DNA from: Chitinophagales bacterium | Lineage (GTDB): Bacteria; Bacteroidota; Bacteroidia; Chitinophagales; UBA2359 | Assembly: GCA_041392475.1 (NCBI GenBank) | Contig: JAWKLZ010000001.1 | Coordinates: 2,232,001-2,296,000, forward strand | DNA length: 64,000 bases | Direction: 5' to 3' | Shown here: piece after piece, positions 36,348 to 46,723 of the stretch | Numbering within the stretch: the first letter of the stretch is position 1 | How the letters are laid out: every line of letters begins with the position of its first letter | Position numbers and translations under genes: made by a program | The notes under the pieces: model-generated | The model's input: only the letters and a program-made list of their open reading frames with translations | Told to the model about the DNA's origin: nothing | Databases searched by the model: none

Positions 36348-37301
36348 TTACTTCAATGCCTCTACAATCGTCTTTGTATTGTATTCCACCATACCAATGT
36401 AAGTACCTTCTTTAGTGCCATCTGCTCCCATCGCATCCGAAAACAAAGTCCCACCAATTTTCACCGCATGACCATGCTCTTTGCAGCCTGCCACTACTGC
36501 CTCCAAAGGTTTTGCAGCCACCGAACTTTCAATAAAAATAGCTTTTAATTTTCGAGTGACAATCAAATTTACCATTTCCGTCACATCCTTCAAACCAAAT
36601 TCCGCCACCGTCGATATTCCCTGCAAACCTTTCACCTCCATATCGTAGGTTTTACCAAAGTAGCCAAAAGCATCGTGAGAAGTAATCAACAAACGTTGAT
36701 CTTTGGGAATGGTTTGAATATTAGCCGCCACTATCTTGTTCAGTTCGCCTAGTTTAGTTAGATAACCTTGCAGATTGGCTTGGTAGTAAGCAGCATTGGC
36801 TTGGTCTATCTGCTGCATTTTTTCTCCAATATGTTGGACTGCTTGTGTCCAAAGCGGAACACTGAACCAAATATGTGGGTCATAGGTCTTTCTACTTTCT
36901 GCACCACCACTATCAAAACTGGTGATAAGTTCGCTTTTGTCCAACACATCTCCAATCGCAATGACTTCCTTTTGTTTGGCCATTTTCTCAAAAATATCCT
37001 GCATTTTGCCCTCCAAATGTAAGCCATTGTAAAAAACAATGTCTGCATTGACCAATTTTTTAAGGTCACCTTGGGTAGCTTTGTACAAGTGAGGATCTAC
37101 TCCCGCTCCCATAAGCCCTTCCACGTCTGCCTTATCTCCTACAATTTCGGTAACTGCATCCTTTATCATACCCGTAGTCGTCACGATGCGCCACTTTTTG
37201 TTTTGCCCTTCAATTGTTGAAGTAGAGTCTTGCGAATTGCAGCCTACAAATAAAAGGCAAGCAATCATTGACCAAATATTTATCCAAATTATTTTTTTCA
37301 T
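36348..37301 (-). CDS. troA: TroA/YtgA-like metal-binding lipoprotein of an ABC importer
   Basis: Extracytoplasmic solute-binding protein for Mn, Zn or Fe. I start at ATG 37301 because MKKIIWINIWSMIACLLFVGC gives a lipoprotein signal with the lipobox Cys; the frame extends 15 codons further upstream without a signal. It has 317 residues. Metal ligands expected in this family are visible: His in VDPHLY, His in YDPHIW, His in SHDAFGYF and Asp in FSDAMG, the H-H-H-D set of Treponema TroA. The segment EVKGLQGIST also matches TroA closely. It lies upstream of the ATPase and fused permease, separated by a 320-base gap with a repeat element. Confidence 0.92.
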   Translation of the reverse strand: MKKIIWINIWSMIACLLFVGCNSQDSTSTIEGQNKKWRIVTTTGMIKDAVTEIVGDKADVEGLMGAGVDPHLYKATQGDLKKLVNADIVFYNGLHLEGKMQDIFEKMAKQKEVIAIGDVLDKSELITSFDSGGAESRKTYDPHIWFSVPLWTQAVQHIGEKMQQIDQANAAYYQANLQGYLTKLGELNKIVAANIQTIPKDQRLLITSHDAFGYFGKTYDMEVKGLQGISTVAEFGLKDVTEMVNLIVTRKLKAIFIESSVAAKPLEAVVAGCKEHGHAVKIGGTLFSDAMGADGTKEGTYIGMVEYNTKTIVEALK

Positions 37302-37529
37302 ATTGCAGTAACTTATTTTTTCCTTGTTGAAGAAAAGCTCGTTCAATAGAGGTGTATTGAAACAAAGATAAAATCTTTTATAGTCTAATCAAATTTTATT
37401 TTTAGACCAATCTAAAAAAACAAACAAAAATTACCGAATTTTGGTTTTTACAAGTTTTCATTAAAATGAAAAATCCAAAAAAGCTGTGTATATTTAAGGT
37501 TCATTTTATTCTACTTCAAGCACGAAACC

Positions 37530-38897
37530 ATGAAATTTCTTTCTATAAACCCTACTACGAATCAACTCCTCAAACGCTTCAATACGCTTTCCAATAGTCA
37601 ACTCACCGATGTATTGAAAAAGGCAGAATTTGGTTTTGCCATCAACCGCACAAGTTCTCTAAAGACTCGTTCAAAACGTATGAATACACTGGCAGGATTG
37701 CTGATGGAAAATCAAATTCCTTTGGCAAAACTGATTACTATGGAAATGGGAAAACCCATTGAAGAAGCTAAAGCTGAAATCAAGAAATGTGCTTGGGTCT
37801 GTGAATATTATGCCAACAATGCCAAACATTTTTTGAAGGATGAAATCATCAATACAGAGAATTCGGCAAGTGTTATTACCCATGCTCCTTTGGGTGTTTT
37901 GCTGGCGATTATGCCGTGGAATTTTCCGTTTTGGCAAGTATTCAGATTTGCTGCTCCTGCATTGATGGCGGGCAATTCGGTGATTCTCAAACATGCTGCC
38001 AATGTTCCTCAATGCGCCATTGCGATTGAACAATTGTTTCGGACGGCTCAGTTTTCGGAGGGTTTGTTTCAGAGTATTTTTGTGGATCATGGCATGGTGA
38101 AGCGCATTATTGAAGATCCGATGGTAAGGGGAATTTCTTTGACAGGCAGTAATTTGGCTGGTTCAACCGTGGCGGAATTGGCGGGCAAAAATATCAAAAA
38201 AACGGTGCTCGAACTGGGGGGAAGCGATCCCTTTATTGTGTTGGACGATGCCAATTTGAAGTTGGCAGCAGAGGCAGCTATTCAGTCTCGAATGAGCAAT
38301 GCTGGGCAAAGTTGTATTGCAGCCAAACGTTTGATTGTGGTAGAACCTGTGCTGAATAGTTTTGTGGAACTCCTCACCGAACATATTCGTCAGTTGAAGG
38401 TGGGTGATCCGATGAATGAAGATACAGATGTCGGGCCACTTGCTCGTGAGGATTTGGCGGAAACAGTGGCGAAGCAAGTGAAGGAGTCTATGCGGTTGGG
38501 GGCAGAGGCAGTGATTGGAGGTAATCGCCCCGCTGACAAAAAAGGTGCATTTTTCAATCCTACTTTGTTGGTGAATGTGAAAGAAGGAATGCCCGTTTTT
38601 GAAGAGGAAATTTTTGGACCAGTGGCAGCAGTAATTGCTGCACGAGATGTACAACATGCTATCAGTCTGGCAAATAAGACTAAATATGGTTTAGGATCTT
38701 CTATTTGGACTTTAGACAGAGACAAAGCTACTCGATTGGCCCGTCAAATTCAAGCGGGTGGCGTATTTATCAATACAATCGTTCATTCTGACCCTCGTTT
38801 GCCTTTTGGTGGCATCAAGCAGTCGGGTTATGGGCGGGAATTGTCAAGCTACGGAATTAGGGAGTTTGTGAATACGAAAACGATTGTGGTGAACTAA
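37530..38897 (+). CDS. gabD: Aldehyde dehydrogenase, succinate-semialdehyde type
   Basis: A 455-residue NAD(P)-dependent aldehyde dehydrogenase. The catalytic Cys262 lies in NAGQSCIAAKR, Glu228 in LELGGSDPF, and the cofactor and substrate segments MPWNFPFWQ, SLTGSNLAGS and EEIFGPVAAV are present. Length and the GQSCIAAKR motif match the succinate-semialdehyde dehydrogenase subgroup (E. coli Sad/YneI-like), so conversion of succinate semialdehyde to succinate is likely; related aldehydes remain possible. A near-consensus TATATTTA lies 37 bases before the start. Single gene, no GABA transaminase nearby. Confidence 0.85.
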   Translation: MKFLSINPTTNQLLKRFNTLSNSQLTDVLKKAEFGFAINRTSSLKTRSKRMNTLAGLLMENQIPLAKLITMEMGKPIEEAKAEIKKCAWVCEYYANNAKHFLKDEIINTENSASVITHAPLGVLLAIMPWNFPFWQVFRFAAPALMAGNSVILKHAANVPQCAIAIEQLFRTAQFSEGLFQSIFVDHGMVKRIIEDPMVRGISLTGSNLAGSTVAELAGKNIKKTVLELGGSDPFIVLDDANLKLAAEAAIQSRMSNAGQSCIAAKRLIVVEPVLNSFVELLTEHIRQLKVGDPMNEDTDVGPLAREDLAETVAKQVKESMRLGAEAVIGGNRPADKKGAFFNPTLLVNVKEGMPVFEEEIFGPVAAVIAARDVQHAISLANKTKYGLGSSIWTLDRDKATRLARQIQAGGVFINTIVHSDPRLPFGGIKQSGYGRELSSYGIREFVNTKTIVVN

Positions 38898-38920
38898 TTT
38901 TAAAATTAATTGATTGTCAA

Positions 38921-39214
38921 ATGAAACCAGGAACCAGAGATATCAAAGCATATATTCAATTTACTGAAGACGAACTTGAGATTCTACAAGCTAATACTCA
39001 CTACATGGCAGAATCCTTTGGCTTAGATCATAGAATTGAAAGGTTAAAAGGCAAGCGTAAAGTAGGATTTTATATATGGGATTTGGAATGTCTTGAATGT
39101 GCAATAGACTTCATTAAAAAAGATGAAGAATACATTGAAGATGCAGAAATACTTGAGGAATTGGAAAACAAAGTGAAGACTGCCATGAAGGTTATTGAAG
39201 GTAGCAAAGATTAA
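38921..39214 (+). CDS. Small hypothetical protein (97 residues)
   Basis: Highly charged, mostly helical (EDELEILQANTHYMAESF, AEILEELENKVKTAMKVIE). No family recognised. It lies 20 bases after the aldehyde dehydrogenase stop on the same strand, so it may be cotranscribed. Composition looks like a real protein. Confidence 0.6.
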   Translation: MKPGTRDIKAYIQFTEDELEILQANTHYMAESFGLDHRIERLKGKRKVGFYIWDLECLECAIDFIKKDEEYIEDAEILEELENKVKTAMKVIEGSKD

Positions 39215-39254
39215 TTGAAGTAAAGTAACAACTAAATTTTAATATAAGTAAAAC

Positions 39255-39944
39255 ATGAAAGAAATTCTACACAAATTTAGCATTGACCAATTTGATGACA
39301 TCATTTATGAGTTTGCTCCTCTTGAAATAAATTGGTGGGATTCAGAACATCGAACTTCAATTGAAGTAGAAATACACCGAGATGCGAAGGATTTGTTTTT
39401 TTTGAGCATCATATTTTCCCCAGATATAGAGGGAATTGTCGAAAGGACAGTGGTATTTTTCACCTCATTTCACAACAAAAAAATTCTCGAAACAACCTTG
39501 GTCGCCAAATGCGTACTGGAAAATACACAAGAGAAAATTGACTTAGGTTTTTCGGCTGAACAAAATGCTTATTATACCAGCTCATTTTCGAAGTCTAAAG
39601 CTTTGGTGAATAACATTTTGAGTATAGCCAAGAATTGTTCGCCGCCACAAAAATTTGACTTAAATAGTGCAGAAACAACCGTTTGCACTACTGAAATTGG
39701 AGATACAATTGACCATTTCATTGCGATGATGCACATCAACGAAAAAGCGTTCACAAAAACAAATATCCTTGACAACATTGAGCAAGGTATTAAATTTGAA
39801 GGAATTGAATATGTAGAAGACCTAAAAAAAGATGTAGATAGCGGCCTATTGTTCAATTTTGAAGAACAATATGAAGTAAGTGGAGAAACGTTGAATTTGG
39901 TTTTTGAAGTAATCAAAAATTATTCATACAATCCAAAAAAGTGA
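39255..39944 (+). CDS. Hypothetical protein (229 residues)
   Basis: Acidic soluble protein without signal or membrane segments. It has an alternating hydrophobic region (EINWWDSEHRTSIEVEIHRDA) and later helices (GDTIDHFIAMMHINEKAF). I do not recognise it. It lies 40 bases after the small hypothetical gene and before a bidirectional terminator, so the two probably form a unit. Confidence 0.65.
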   Translation: MKEILHKFSIDQFDDIIYEFAPLEINWWDSEHRTSIEVEIHRDAKDLFFLSIIFSPDIEGIVERTVVFFTSFHNKKILETTLVAKCVLENTQEKIDLGFSAEQNAYYTSSFSKSKALVNNILSIAKNCSPPQKFDLNSAETTVCTTEIGDTIDHFIAMMHINEKAFTKTNILDNIEQGIKFEGIEYVEDLKKDVDSGLLFNFEEQYEVSGETLNLVFEVIKNYSYNPKK

Positions 39945-39982
39945 GCTGAACAAAACTAATGGTCGTTCTACTTTTTTGTTAT

Positions 39983-40025
39983 AAGACACTGATTCAAAAT
40001 CCAGAGAATTGTAAATCAGTGTCTT
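39983..40025. terminator. Bidirectional terminator between convergent genes
   Basis: aagacactgatt (39983-39994) and aatcagtgtctt (40014-40025) form a 12-bp perfect stem with T on both sides, placed between the ends of the genes at 39944 and 40050. Confidence 0.88.
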
Positions 40026-40049
40026 TTGCACTTACATTATTCTTCTAAT

Positions 40050-41192
40050 CTAAGCACTTCTAACCGACTGAAATCGGAAACTCAATCCAATCATGAGTAC
40101 AAATAGTAGCAAAGTAAAAGACAAAGCTACTTGCATATTTTGCCACTCGGCAAGAAATCCGATGATAGGTGGGCCAAGCAAAAGTCCTGAATATCCAATC
40201 GTTGTGACCATTCCAATTCCTACACTCGGCGGCAAATCTGGCGTATTTCCAGCCGTTGAATACGCAATCGGTACGATGACCGAAAGCCCCAAACCGACCA
40301 AAAAGAATCCTATCAAAACCACTACTGGATGCGGTACTATCAACAACAGACCCAATCCAACTCCAGCTAAAATACTATTGCCAATCAGCAACTTACGGTC
40401 GCCTACTTGGTGCCGTACATGGTCGCCAAAGAAGCGTGCCAACATCATAGCAGACGAAAACGCTACCAAACCCAAAGGTGCGAAAGATGCATTAGCATTG
40501 GCAATGTGCAACATATAGTTCGTACTCCAATTCGCCATTGCGCCTTCTCCAAGCATACAACAAAAAGCAATTAACCCGACTCCTACTAACGAAGCTTTCG
40601 GCAAACTAAATGGGGTGTGCTTTGTGGTAGTAGCGGTGCTTCCATTCCCATCATCTATCAAATTGGAAACTGCCCACAAAAGTGAAATCAATGCCAAACT
40701 CGAAACCACAACCAAATGGGGCAACAAGTTAAAACCCAAATACATAAACAAAGCTCCACTTCCTGCTCCAAACATCATCCCCGCACTAAAAATGGCGTGA
40801 AAAGAGGACATAATTGGGCGGCGATAAGATTTTTCTACTGCAATCGCTTGGGCGTTCATGCCCACATCCATCATTCCTGTTCCAAGCCCCATAGAAAAAA
40901 AGAGCATATCGAATAGCACTATATTCGGCATCATTCCAATAAGCGGAACCATCGAACAAAATGCCAAACCTGCAAAAGTGGCAATCCTTCGGCTACTGTT
41001 TTTGACAATCAACCAACCTGTAAATGGCATGGCAATCAATGCTCCAATGGCCATAATCAACAAGCTAATGCCAAGATCACCATTGTCCAATCCATAAAGT
41101 GATTGAATCTGCGGCAATCGAGCGGTATAATTGGCGTACAAAAATCCATTCATCCCAAAAAGGATGTTTACTGCAATTCTATTTTTTATCAT
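40050..41192 (-). CDS. MFS transporter (YbjJ-like)
   Basis: A 380-residue membrane protein with about 12 hydrophobic helices. The N-terminus (FLYANYTARLPQIQ) and the helix 4-5 region (GMMDVGMNAQAIAVE, SSFHAIFSAGMMFGAGSGA) match the YbjJ-like branch of the major facilitator superfamily, whose substrates are poorly known. The signature loop between helices 2 and 3 is GWLIVKNSSRR. Single gene with a terminator. Confidence 0.85.
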   Translation of the reverse strand: MIKNRIAVNILFGMNGFLYANYTARLPQIQSLYGLDNGDLGISLLIMAIGALIAMPFTGWLIVKNSSRRIATFAGLAFCSMVPLIGMMPNIVLFDMLFFSMGLGTGMMDVGMNAQAIAVEKSYRRPIMSSFHAIFSAGMMFGAGSGALFMYLGFNLLPHLVVVSSLALISLLWAVSNLIDDGNGSTATTTKHTPFSLPKASLVGVGLIAFCCMLGEGAMANWSTNYMLHIANANASFAPLGLVAFSSAMMLARFFGDHVRHQVGDRKLLIGNSILAGVGLGLLLIVPHPVVVLIGFFLVGLGLSVIVPIAYSTAGNTPDLPPSVGIGMVTTIGYSGLLLGPPIIGFLAEWQNMQVALSFTLLLFVLMIGLSFRFQSVRSA

Positions 41193-41648
41193 GTTTAATT
41201 TATTGTTTTTTTTAGAACGAGAAAAGGCAAATTTCTTTGCTTCAATTCTTCAATAAAGATGTCTGCTTCTTCAATCAGGTGACTATATTATCACTGTAAA
41301 TAATCTCATATCAATCAAAAATACTTTAGTAACGAATAAGCATTAAAATGAAAAAATCACTTCTAAATCAGATTGTTGGAAATTTCAAATGCACAACTTA
41401 TTTGATTTTTGTTGTACAAGTTTACACAGTCTTCGATAACAATATTGAACTGCAAAGATACGGCAATTTAAGGGGCGTGTCTATGCCTAAATTATCCAAT
41501 GTAGGTGCTATATTAACCCAAAGAAGATGCCTCAATGATATTGAGGGAAAATGTACAATGGCTTTAGAGATATGCCTTTTTTGAAAACTTTTGTATATTT
41601 GGAGAATTCTTCAATCATGCCTTTTATTACTAGAAATCAAAAAAACTC
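41193..41648. other. Intergenic stretch between divergent genes
   Basis: Holds the promoters of the MFS gene (leftwards) and the glucosidase gene (rightwards). TATATTTG at 41594-41601 fits the -7 element for the latter, 48 bases before its ATG. An open frame at 41348-41584 lacks any protein-like pattern and is not accepted as a gene. One GAATTC site lies at 41604-41609. Confidence 0.5.
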
Positions 41649-43397
41649 ATGAACAAAATATTACTTATTGCTTTAAGTATTCTTCTAATCAATAGCTGCA
41701 CCAATCAATCTGAACAACAACCAGTTGAACAAAAAAAGGAAGCACCTCAAACCTCCAAAAAATGGTGGAAAGAATCCATCATTTACCAGATTTATCCCCG
41801 TAGTTTCAAAGATACAGATGGCGACGGAATCGGTGATCTGAAAGGGATTATCGAAAAATTGGACTACATCAAAAGTTTGGGCGTAAATGCGGTTTGGCTC
41901 AATCCTATTTATAGTTCACCCAATGACGACAATGGCTATGACGTGAGTGATTATCGAAACATCATGAGTGATTTTGGCACTATGGAAGACTTCGACCTGC
42001 TATTGAAGGGAATGCACGAAAGAGGCATAAAGTTGATTATGGATGTAGTGGTGAATCACAGCAGCGATGAGCACGAATGGTTCAAACAATCAAGGAGTTC
42101 GAGAGACAATCCCTACCGAGATTATTACCATTGGTGGCCTAAAGAAAAAGGAGAACCCAATTTTAGATACAGTTTGTTTGACGAAAAAGGCGATGCGTGG
42201 AAATATGATGCTACTACTGATTCCTATTATTTGCATTATTTCTCCCAAAAACAACCCGATTTGAACTGGGAAAATCCAAAAGTTAGGCAAGAAGTGTATG
42301 ACATCATGAAGTTTTGGGCGGAAAAAGGAGTAGATGGTTTTAGACTCGATGCTTTTCAGTTTGCAGCCAAAGACACCACTTTTCCTGCTTTTCCCGAGGG
42401 TTGGGAAAAAGATTTCATTCAATACTATGCCATGCAAGGCAACTTACATGGGTATCTGCAAGAAATGCACGAAGCTGTTTTTAGCAAATACGATGTCATG
42501 AGTGTCGCAGAAGGGGCAGGGAGAAACTTTCAAGATGCCCATGATTTGGTGGATGAAGACCGCAAAGAGTTGAATATGGCCTATGCTTTTGAAGGCGTGG
42601 ACATTGCCAAGCCAGAGGGTTACAGCCTTGCCGTCTTCAAAGAAGTATTTAGCCGTTGGGACAGTGCTTTTGCCGAAAAAGGTTGGTTGTCCATTTTCCT
42701 ATCGAATCACGACCAAGCCAGATTGGTCAGTAGATATGGCAATGACAGTTCCGAATTTAGAGAACCTTCGACTAAAATGTTGAATACCTTTATTTTGAGT
42801 ATGCGGGGTACTCCCTACTGCTATTATGGCGACGAATTGGGCATGACCAATATTGGATTTGAAACCATTGAAGAATACCAAGATATTTCTGCCATCAATG
42901 GCTACAAAAAAGTCGTCAATACAGGAGGTGATGTCGAAGCCTATATGAAAGCCCTTCGATTTGGTTCGAGAGACAATGGCAGAACACCGATGCAATGGGA
43001 CGACTCTAAAAATGCAAATTTCACAACTGGTACTCCCTGGTTACCTGTTCACGACAACCATGCTACCATCAATGTTGCGGCAGAGGATAAAAACCCCAAT
43101 TCTATTTTGAATCATTTCCGAAAAATGACCAAATTGAGAACCAACAATCCCGTTTTGGTTTATGGAGATTATACACTCCTTCAATCAGAACATCCTGACA
43201 TATACGCTTATACAAGAACCTCTGATGATGCCAAAATGTTGGTATTGCTGAACTTTACCAATCACGATTCCAGCATTGAACTGACAGAAGTTGACAAAGT
43301 TAAAGAGGCGGTTATCAACAACTATGAATCGGTGGAAATGGCGAATGGAAAGGTTACGCTTCAACCTTATCAGGCGATTATTTTTTCATTGAAGTGA
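41649..43397 (+). CDS. GH13 alpha-glucosidase-type lipoprotein
   Basis: A 582-residue glycoside hydrolase of family 13, probably anchored by lipid outside the cytoplasm: signal MNKILLIALSILLINSC with lipobox Cys. The barrel motifs are complete: IYQIYPRSFKDTDGDGIGDL, DVVVNHSSDEHEWF, nucleophile Asp234 (GFRLDAF), acid/base Glu288 (SVAEG) and Asp355 (LSNHDQ). The C-terminal beta-domain follows (MQWDDSKNANFT...). Closest in style to oligo-1,6-/alpha-1,4-glucosidases of the GH13_31 group. The usual VGE of the acid/base strand reads VAE. Single gene. Confidence 0.9.
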   Translation: MNKILLIALSILLINSCTNQSEQQPVEQKKEAPQTSKKWWKESIIYQIYPRSFKDTDGDGIGDLKGIIEKLDYIKSLGVNAVWLNPIYSSPNDDNGYDVSDYRNIMSDFGTMEDFDLLLKGMHERGIKLIMDVVVNHSSDEHEWFKQSRSSRDNPYRDYYHWWPKEKGEPNFRYSLFDEKGDAWKYDATTDSYYLHYFSQKQPDLNWENPKVRQEVYDIMKFWAEKGVDGFRLDAFQFAAKDTTFPAFPEGWEKDFIQYYAMQGNLHGYLQEMHEAVFSKYDVMSVAEGAGRNFQDAHDLVDEDRKELNMAYAFEGVDIAKPEGYSLAVFKEVFSRWDSAFAEKGWLSIFLSNHDQARLVSRYGNDSSEFREPSTKMLNTFILSMRGTPYCYYGDELGMTNIGFETIEEYQDISAINGYKKVVNTGGDVEAYMKALRFGSRDNGRTPMQWDDSKNANFTTGTPWLPVHDNHATINVAAEDKNPNSILNHFRKMTKLRTNNPVLVYGDYTLLQSEHPDIYAYTRTSDDAKMLVLLNFTNHDSSIELTEVDKVKEAVINNYESVEMANGKVTLQPYQAIIFSLK

Positions 43398-43484
43398 TTT
43401 TATCTCGATATTCCTGCAATTTTCCTAAGCTTCAAATCACAGGTTTTGTCAAAGAATCTGACCTCCAGAATTTTAGATATCTGT

Positions 43485-46217
43485 TTATTCATGCAACAGC
43501 TTAGGCAAGATAACAACAAACTCGCTGCCTTTACCCAATTCGGTGTTTACAATGATTTTACCCTTGTGCTGTTCTACAATTCCATAGGTAATTGACAGTC
43601 CAAGTCCAGTACCTTTACCAATGTCTTTGGTGGTAAAAAACGGCTCAAATATTTTTTCTTTTACTTCTTCGGTCATTCCTACTCCAGTATCTTTCACCTT
43701 TATTTTTACGTAATTACCATCGTTTTGTGTAGTAATCGTAATAGTTCCTTTCCCTTCAACAGCTTGAATAGCATTGGTGAGCAGATTCATGAATACTTGA
43801 TTTAGTTTACCGGGGTAACATTCGATTTCCTTCAAAGAAGTATCATACTTCCGCACAATTTTGATGTTCTTTTTGGTTTCATTCTTCAACAAAACCAAAG
43901 TGGCATTTATGCCTGAATGTATGTCGGCATACTTGATACCATCTTCATCTAATCGAGAAAAATTTCGCAGTCCTAATACAATATCTCTCGTCCTATTCGC
44001 ACCTTCTTCAATACCTTCTATTAGTGCCTGCATTTCTTCAAATAAATAACCAATCCCTGCTTCTTCTGCAAATTTTTCAGCGGCTTTGTAGGCGGTCAAT
44101 TTATCCTTGGCACTCGCTGCTGTCTTGTATTGTTCCAAGATTTTTTTCAAATCTTGGAAATCAGTTTTCAAAGGGTGAATATTTGCCGATACAAAATTGA
44201 TGGGATTGTTAATTTCGTGAGCGATACCTGCGGTTAGCTGTCCAAGTGAAGCCATTTTTTCAGCATTTACCAATTGTACTTGTGTGTTTTTCAAGCTATT
44301 CAAAGCCCCTTCTACCGCATCATTCTGTTCTTTCAATAGTTGTGTTTTGAGTGCCACTTCCTTTTCGAGATTTTGCTCATATTCTTTCTGAATTTGCTCT
44401 GCTTCTTTCTTTTTAGTGATATCCGAAAAATTGGATACAACACCTCCTACCCCTTCTACATTTAGCAAATTGGTGATTCTTGCTTCAATAAACACCCATT
44501 TTCCATCCTTATGCTGTACTCTTTGTTCTATACGAATCACTTCATTGGGATTCATCATCAGATAAATCCAATCTTTCTCAGCAGCTTTTATATCATCAGG
44601 ATGAACCAAATGAAAGCCCGTCTTACCAATCAGTTCTTCTTCCTTATAGCCCAAAATAAATTTAGTTGAAGGAGAACAATAAGTAATAACGGCACTCTCA
44701 TCTCTTACTGTAATCATATCCATTGAGTTTTCGATGAGAGAACGGTAATACTTTTCACGACTTTCCAGTCGTTGTTGAGTCATCACTTTTTCATCAACAA
44801 TACGGGTATTCACTACAACCCCCTTAATAATAGGATCATTTATTAAGTTGTGTGCAGCAGATTCGAGGTACCTTAATTTTCCTGTGCTATCGGGTGTACG
44901 ATACAATTTCTTTATAACCATCTGCCAACCATACGCTTTTTTCACATTCTCAAACAACACCCTGACCTCTTCTCTATCATCAGAATGTATATACTGAAAG
45001 GCATCTTCTCCAATAAAATTAATGGCATAGTGTCCGAACTGCTTCTCAAAAGAAGGAGATAAATACTGATATCTCCCCTCTGCATCTATAATACTAATAA
45101 TATCTGATGAATTTTCTATAAGTGAACGATAGTAACGCTCTTTTTCAGAAATTTTTCGTTGGTTTTCAATATAATCATTGATATTTCTGAAGTTGATAAC
45201 TACCCCTTCAATATCTTTGTCATTCAAAAAATTCTGAGCAAAATTTTCCACATAATACCAAGCCCCATCTTTGTGTTGATACCGATAGACACTTCTCAAC
45301 CGCTTGCCTGGAATCTCCAATACATTTCGGAACCCCTCTTTCAATTCTTCCAGATCATCAGGGTGAATGTGCAAAAAACCGCTTTCATTGAGGATTTCAC
45401 AGGGCTTGTAACCAAATTCACTTTCAATCGTTGAAGACACAAATTTAAATATCCCATTATTATCTACAATGGCCAATACCTCACTTCCATTTTCAATCAA
45501 TTTTTGATAATAATGGTCTTTTTGTTCTTCTAAACGTTGATAGGCTTGCTCCAACAAAATTGATTTCTCCTCTGTTACTGCACGTTGCACCTCCAATTCC
45601 TGATTTTTTTCGAGGATAATCTTATTCGTTATATTCAACTGATGTTTTTCCGTTGTATGTTCTTTCTCATACAGCGAAAATATAGTAAGTAAATACATAA
45701 ACAATCCTGTAAGGGAAAATAAGGTAAACAAGGGCTGATATTGTTCGTCATATCTTAACGTAAATTCATAACCATAAATATTCAATGCGAACAATAAAAA
45801 AAGAATTAAAAAACAAATCACAGTCCAAAAAATCCCTGAATTTTTATTGATATACCAGAAAAAACTAATCGAAGCAACAAACAACCACGCCATTACAGGC
45901 GAGTACAAACCGCCCGAAGTAAAAATCAATATGAAGAGCATCAACAAAATAAAAAATGAAAAGGCATTACTTACCCAAATCACATTTCCATATTTGCGAT
46001 AGCCAAGCAAAACGAAAAAAGCTAGGAATGTAAAAATCAACATCGAATAAATCCCAACCCAATACCTAATAATTACATATATAAAAAAATATATGACTCC
46101 CAATAAAATAGCTGCCATCATTATAATTGCAGTAAATCTCGAAATACGGTATTTTTCCGTATCATCTACCTCCTGTTGAGGTATAATCCATCGTATTAGG
46201 CTATTAATCAATCCCAT
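43485..46217 (-). CDS. Membrane histidine kinase with three PAS domains
   Basis: A 910-residue sensor kinase. About six membrane helices occupy residues 25-190. A coiled coil (190-240) is followed by three PAS/PAC modules (about 245-350, 365-480, 495-610), which share EKERYYRSLIENS-type entry segments. A coiled coil (QKEYEQNLEKEVALKTQLL) leads to HisKA with His667 in TAGIAHEINNPINF and an ATPase domain (NQVFMNLLTNAIQAVE, DTGVGM, GKGTGLGLS). The HEINNP form belongs to the NtrB/ZraS-like group. No response regulator is adjacent. The signal is unknown; the repeated PAS modules suggest redox or small-ligand input. Confidence 0.92.
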   Translation of the reverse strand: MGLINSLIRWIIPQQEVDDTEKYRISRFTAIIMMAAILLGVIYFFIYVIIRYWVGIYSMLIFTFLAFFVLLGYRKYGNVIWVSNAFSFFILLMLFILIFTSGGLYSPVMAWLFVASISFFWYINKNSGIFWTVICFLILFLLFALNIYGYEFTLRYDEQYQPLFTLFSLTGLFMYLLTIFSLYEKEHTTEKHQLNITNKIILEKNQELEVQRAVTEEKSILLEQAYQRLEEQKDHYYQKLIENGSEVLAIVDNNGIFKFVSSTIESEFGYKPCEILNESGFLHIHPDDLEELKEGFRNVLEIPGKRLRSVYRYQHKDGAWYYVENFAQNFLNDKDIEGVVINFRNINDYIENQRKISEKERYYRSLIENSSDIISIIDAEGRYQYLSPSFEKQFGHYAINFIGEDAFQYIHSDDREEVRVLFENVKKAYGWQMVIKKLYRTPDSTGKLRYLESAAHNLINDPIIKGVVVNTRIVDEKVMTQQRLESREKYYRSLIENSMDMITVRDESAVITYCSPSTKFILGYKEEELIGKTGFHLVHPDDIKAAEKDWIYLMMNPNEVIRIEQRVQHKDGKWVFIEARITNLLNVEGVGGVVSNFSDITKKKEAEQIQKEYEQNLEKEVALKTQLLKEQNDAVEGALNSLKNTQVQLVNAEKMASLGQLTAGIAHEINNPINFVSANIHPLKTDFQDLKKILEQYKTAASAKDKLTAYKAAEKFAEEAGIGYLFEEMQALIEGIEEGANRTRDIVLGLRNFSRLDEDGIKYADIHSGINATLVLLKNETKKNIKIVRKYDTSLKEIECYPGKLNQVFMNLLTNAIQAVEGKGTITITTQNDGNYVKIKVKDTGVGMTEEVKEKIFEPFFTTKDIGKGTGLGLSITYGIVEQHKGKIIVNTELGKGSEFVVILPKLLHE

Positions 46218-46315
46218 AAAAAATAAAAAAATCCTTTCGTTACCCTATTGAACTTTTGTCATTGTAATACTGTTACAAATCGAGCTACAAGTTATTAACA
46301 ATAAATCAATATAGC

Positions 46316-46711
46316 ATGGGGATTTTAGACAAAATTTTGGGAAAAGGAAATAACAAAGACGAAACTACTGCAATAGGTATTAACTGGCAAATACTTCAAA
46401 ATGAAGAACAATTGAAGGACATTGCCAACGAATCTTTCACTAAACCTGTCGCCATTTTCAAACACAGCATTAGTTGTTCCATCAGTGCTATGGCAAAACG
46501 CCGTTTGGAGCGCAGTTGGGACATTGCAGAAGACGCACTGACCATCTATTACCTCGATTTAATTCGGTTCCGTTCGGTTTCCAACAAAATTGCAGAAGCT
46601 TTTGAAGTTCGACACGAATCACCACAGATTTTACTCATCAAAAACGGTGATCTCACCTTTCATACTTCTCACAGTGCCATTTCAGTAGAAGGATTGAAGG
46701 CAGAACTTTAA
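46316..46711 (+). CDS. ytxJ: YtxJ-family thioredoxin-fold protein (bacillithiol-linked)
   Basis: A 131-residue protein. After a short head it has the YtxJ/DUF2847 thioredoxin fold, with the single active-site Cys in AIFKHSISCSISAMAKRRLE, the strand YYLDLIRFR, and HESPQILLIKNG holding the cis-Pro position. Family members are proposed to act as monothiol bacilliredoxins in bacillithiol-using bacteria, which include many Bacteroidota. The start at 46316 (MGILDKILGKG) is well placed after an AT-rich leader. Confidence 0.88.
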   Translation: MGILDKILGKGNNKDETTAIGINWQILQNEEQLKDIANESFTKPVAIFKHSISCSISAMAKRRLERSWDIAEDALTIYYLDLIRFRSVSNKIAEAFEVRHESPQILLIKNGDLTFHTSHSAISVEGLKAEL

Positions 46712-46723
46712 AATGAATTTACA

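Noticed and set aside
41348..41584. 78-codon frame between the MFS and GH13 genes
   Set aside because: Its composition is unlike its neighbours and it covers the promoter region of the GH13 gene.
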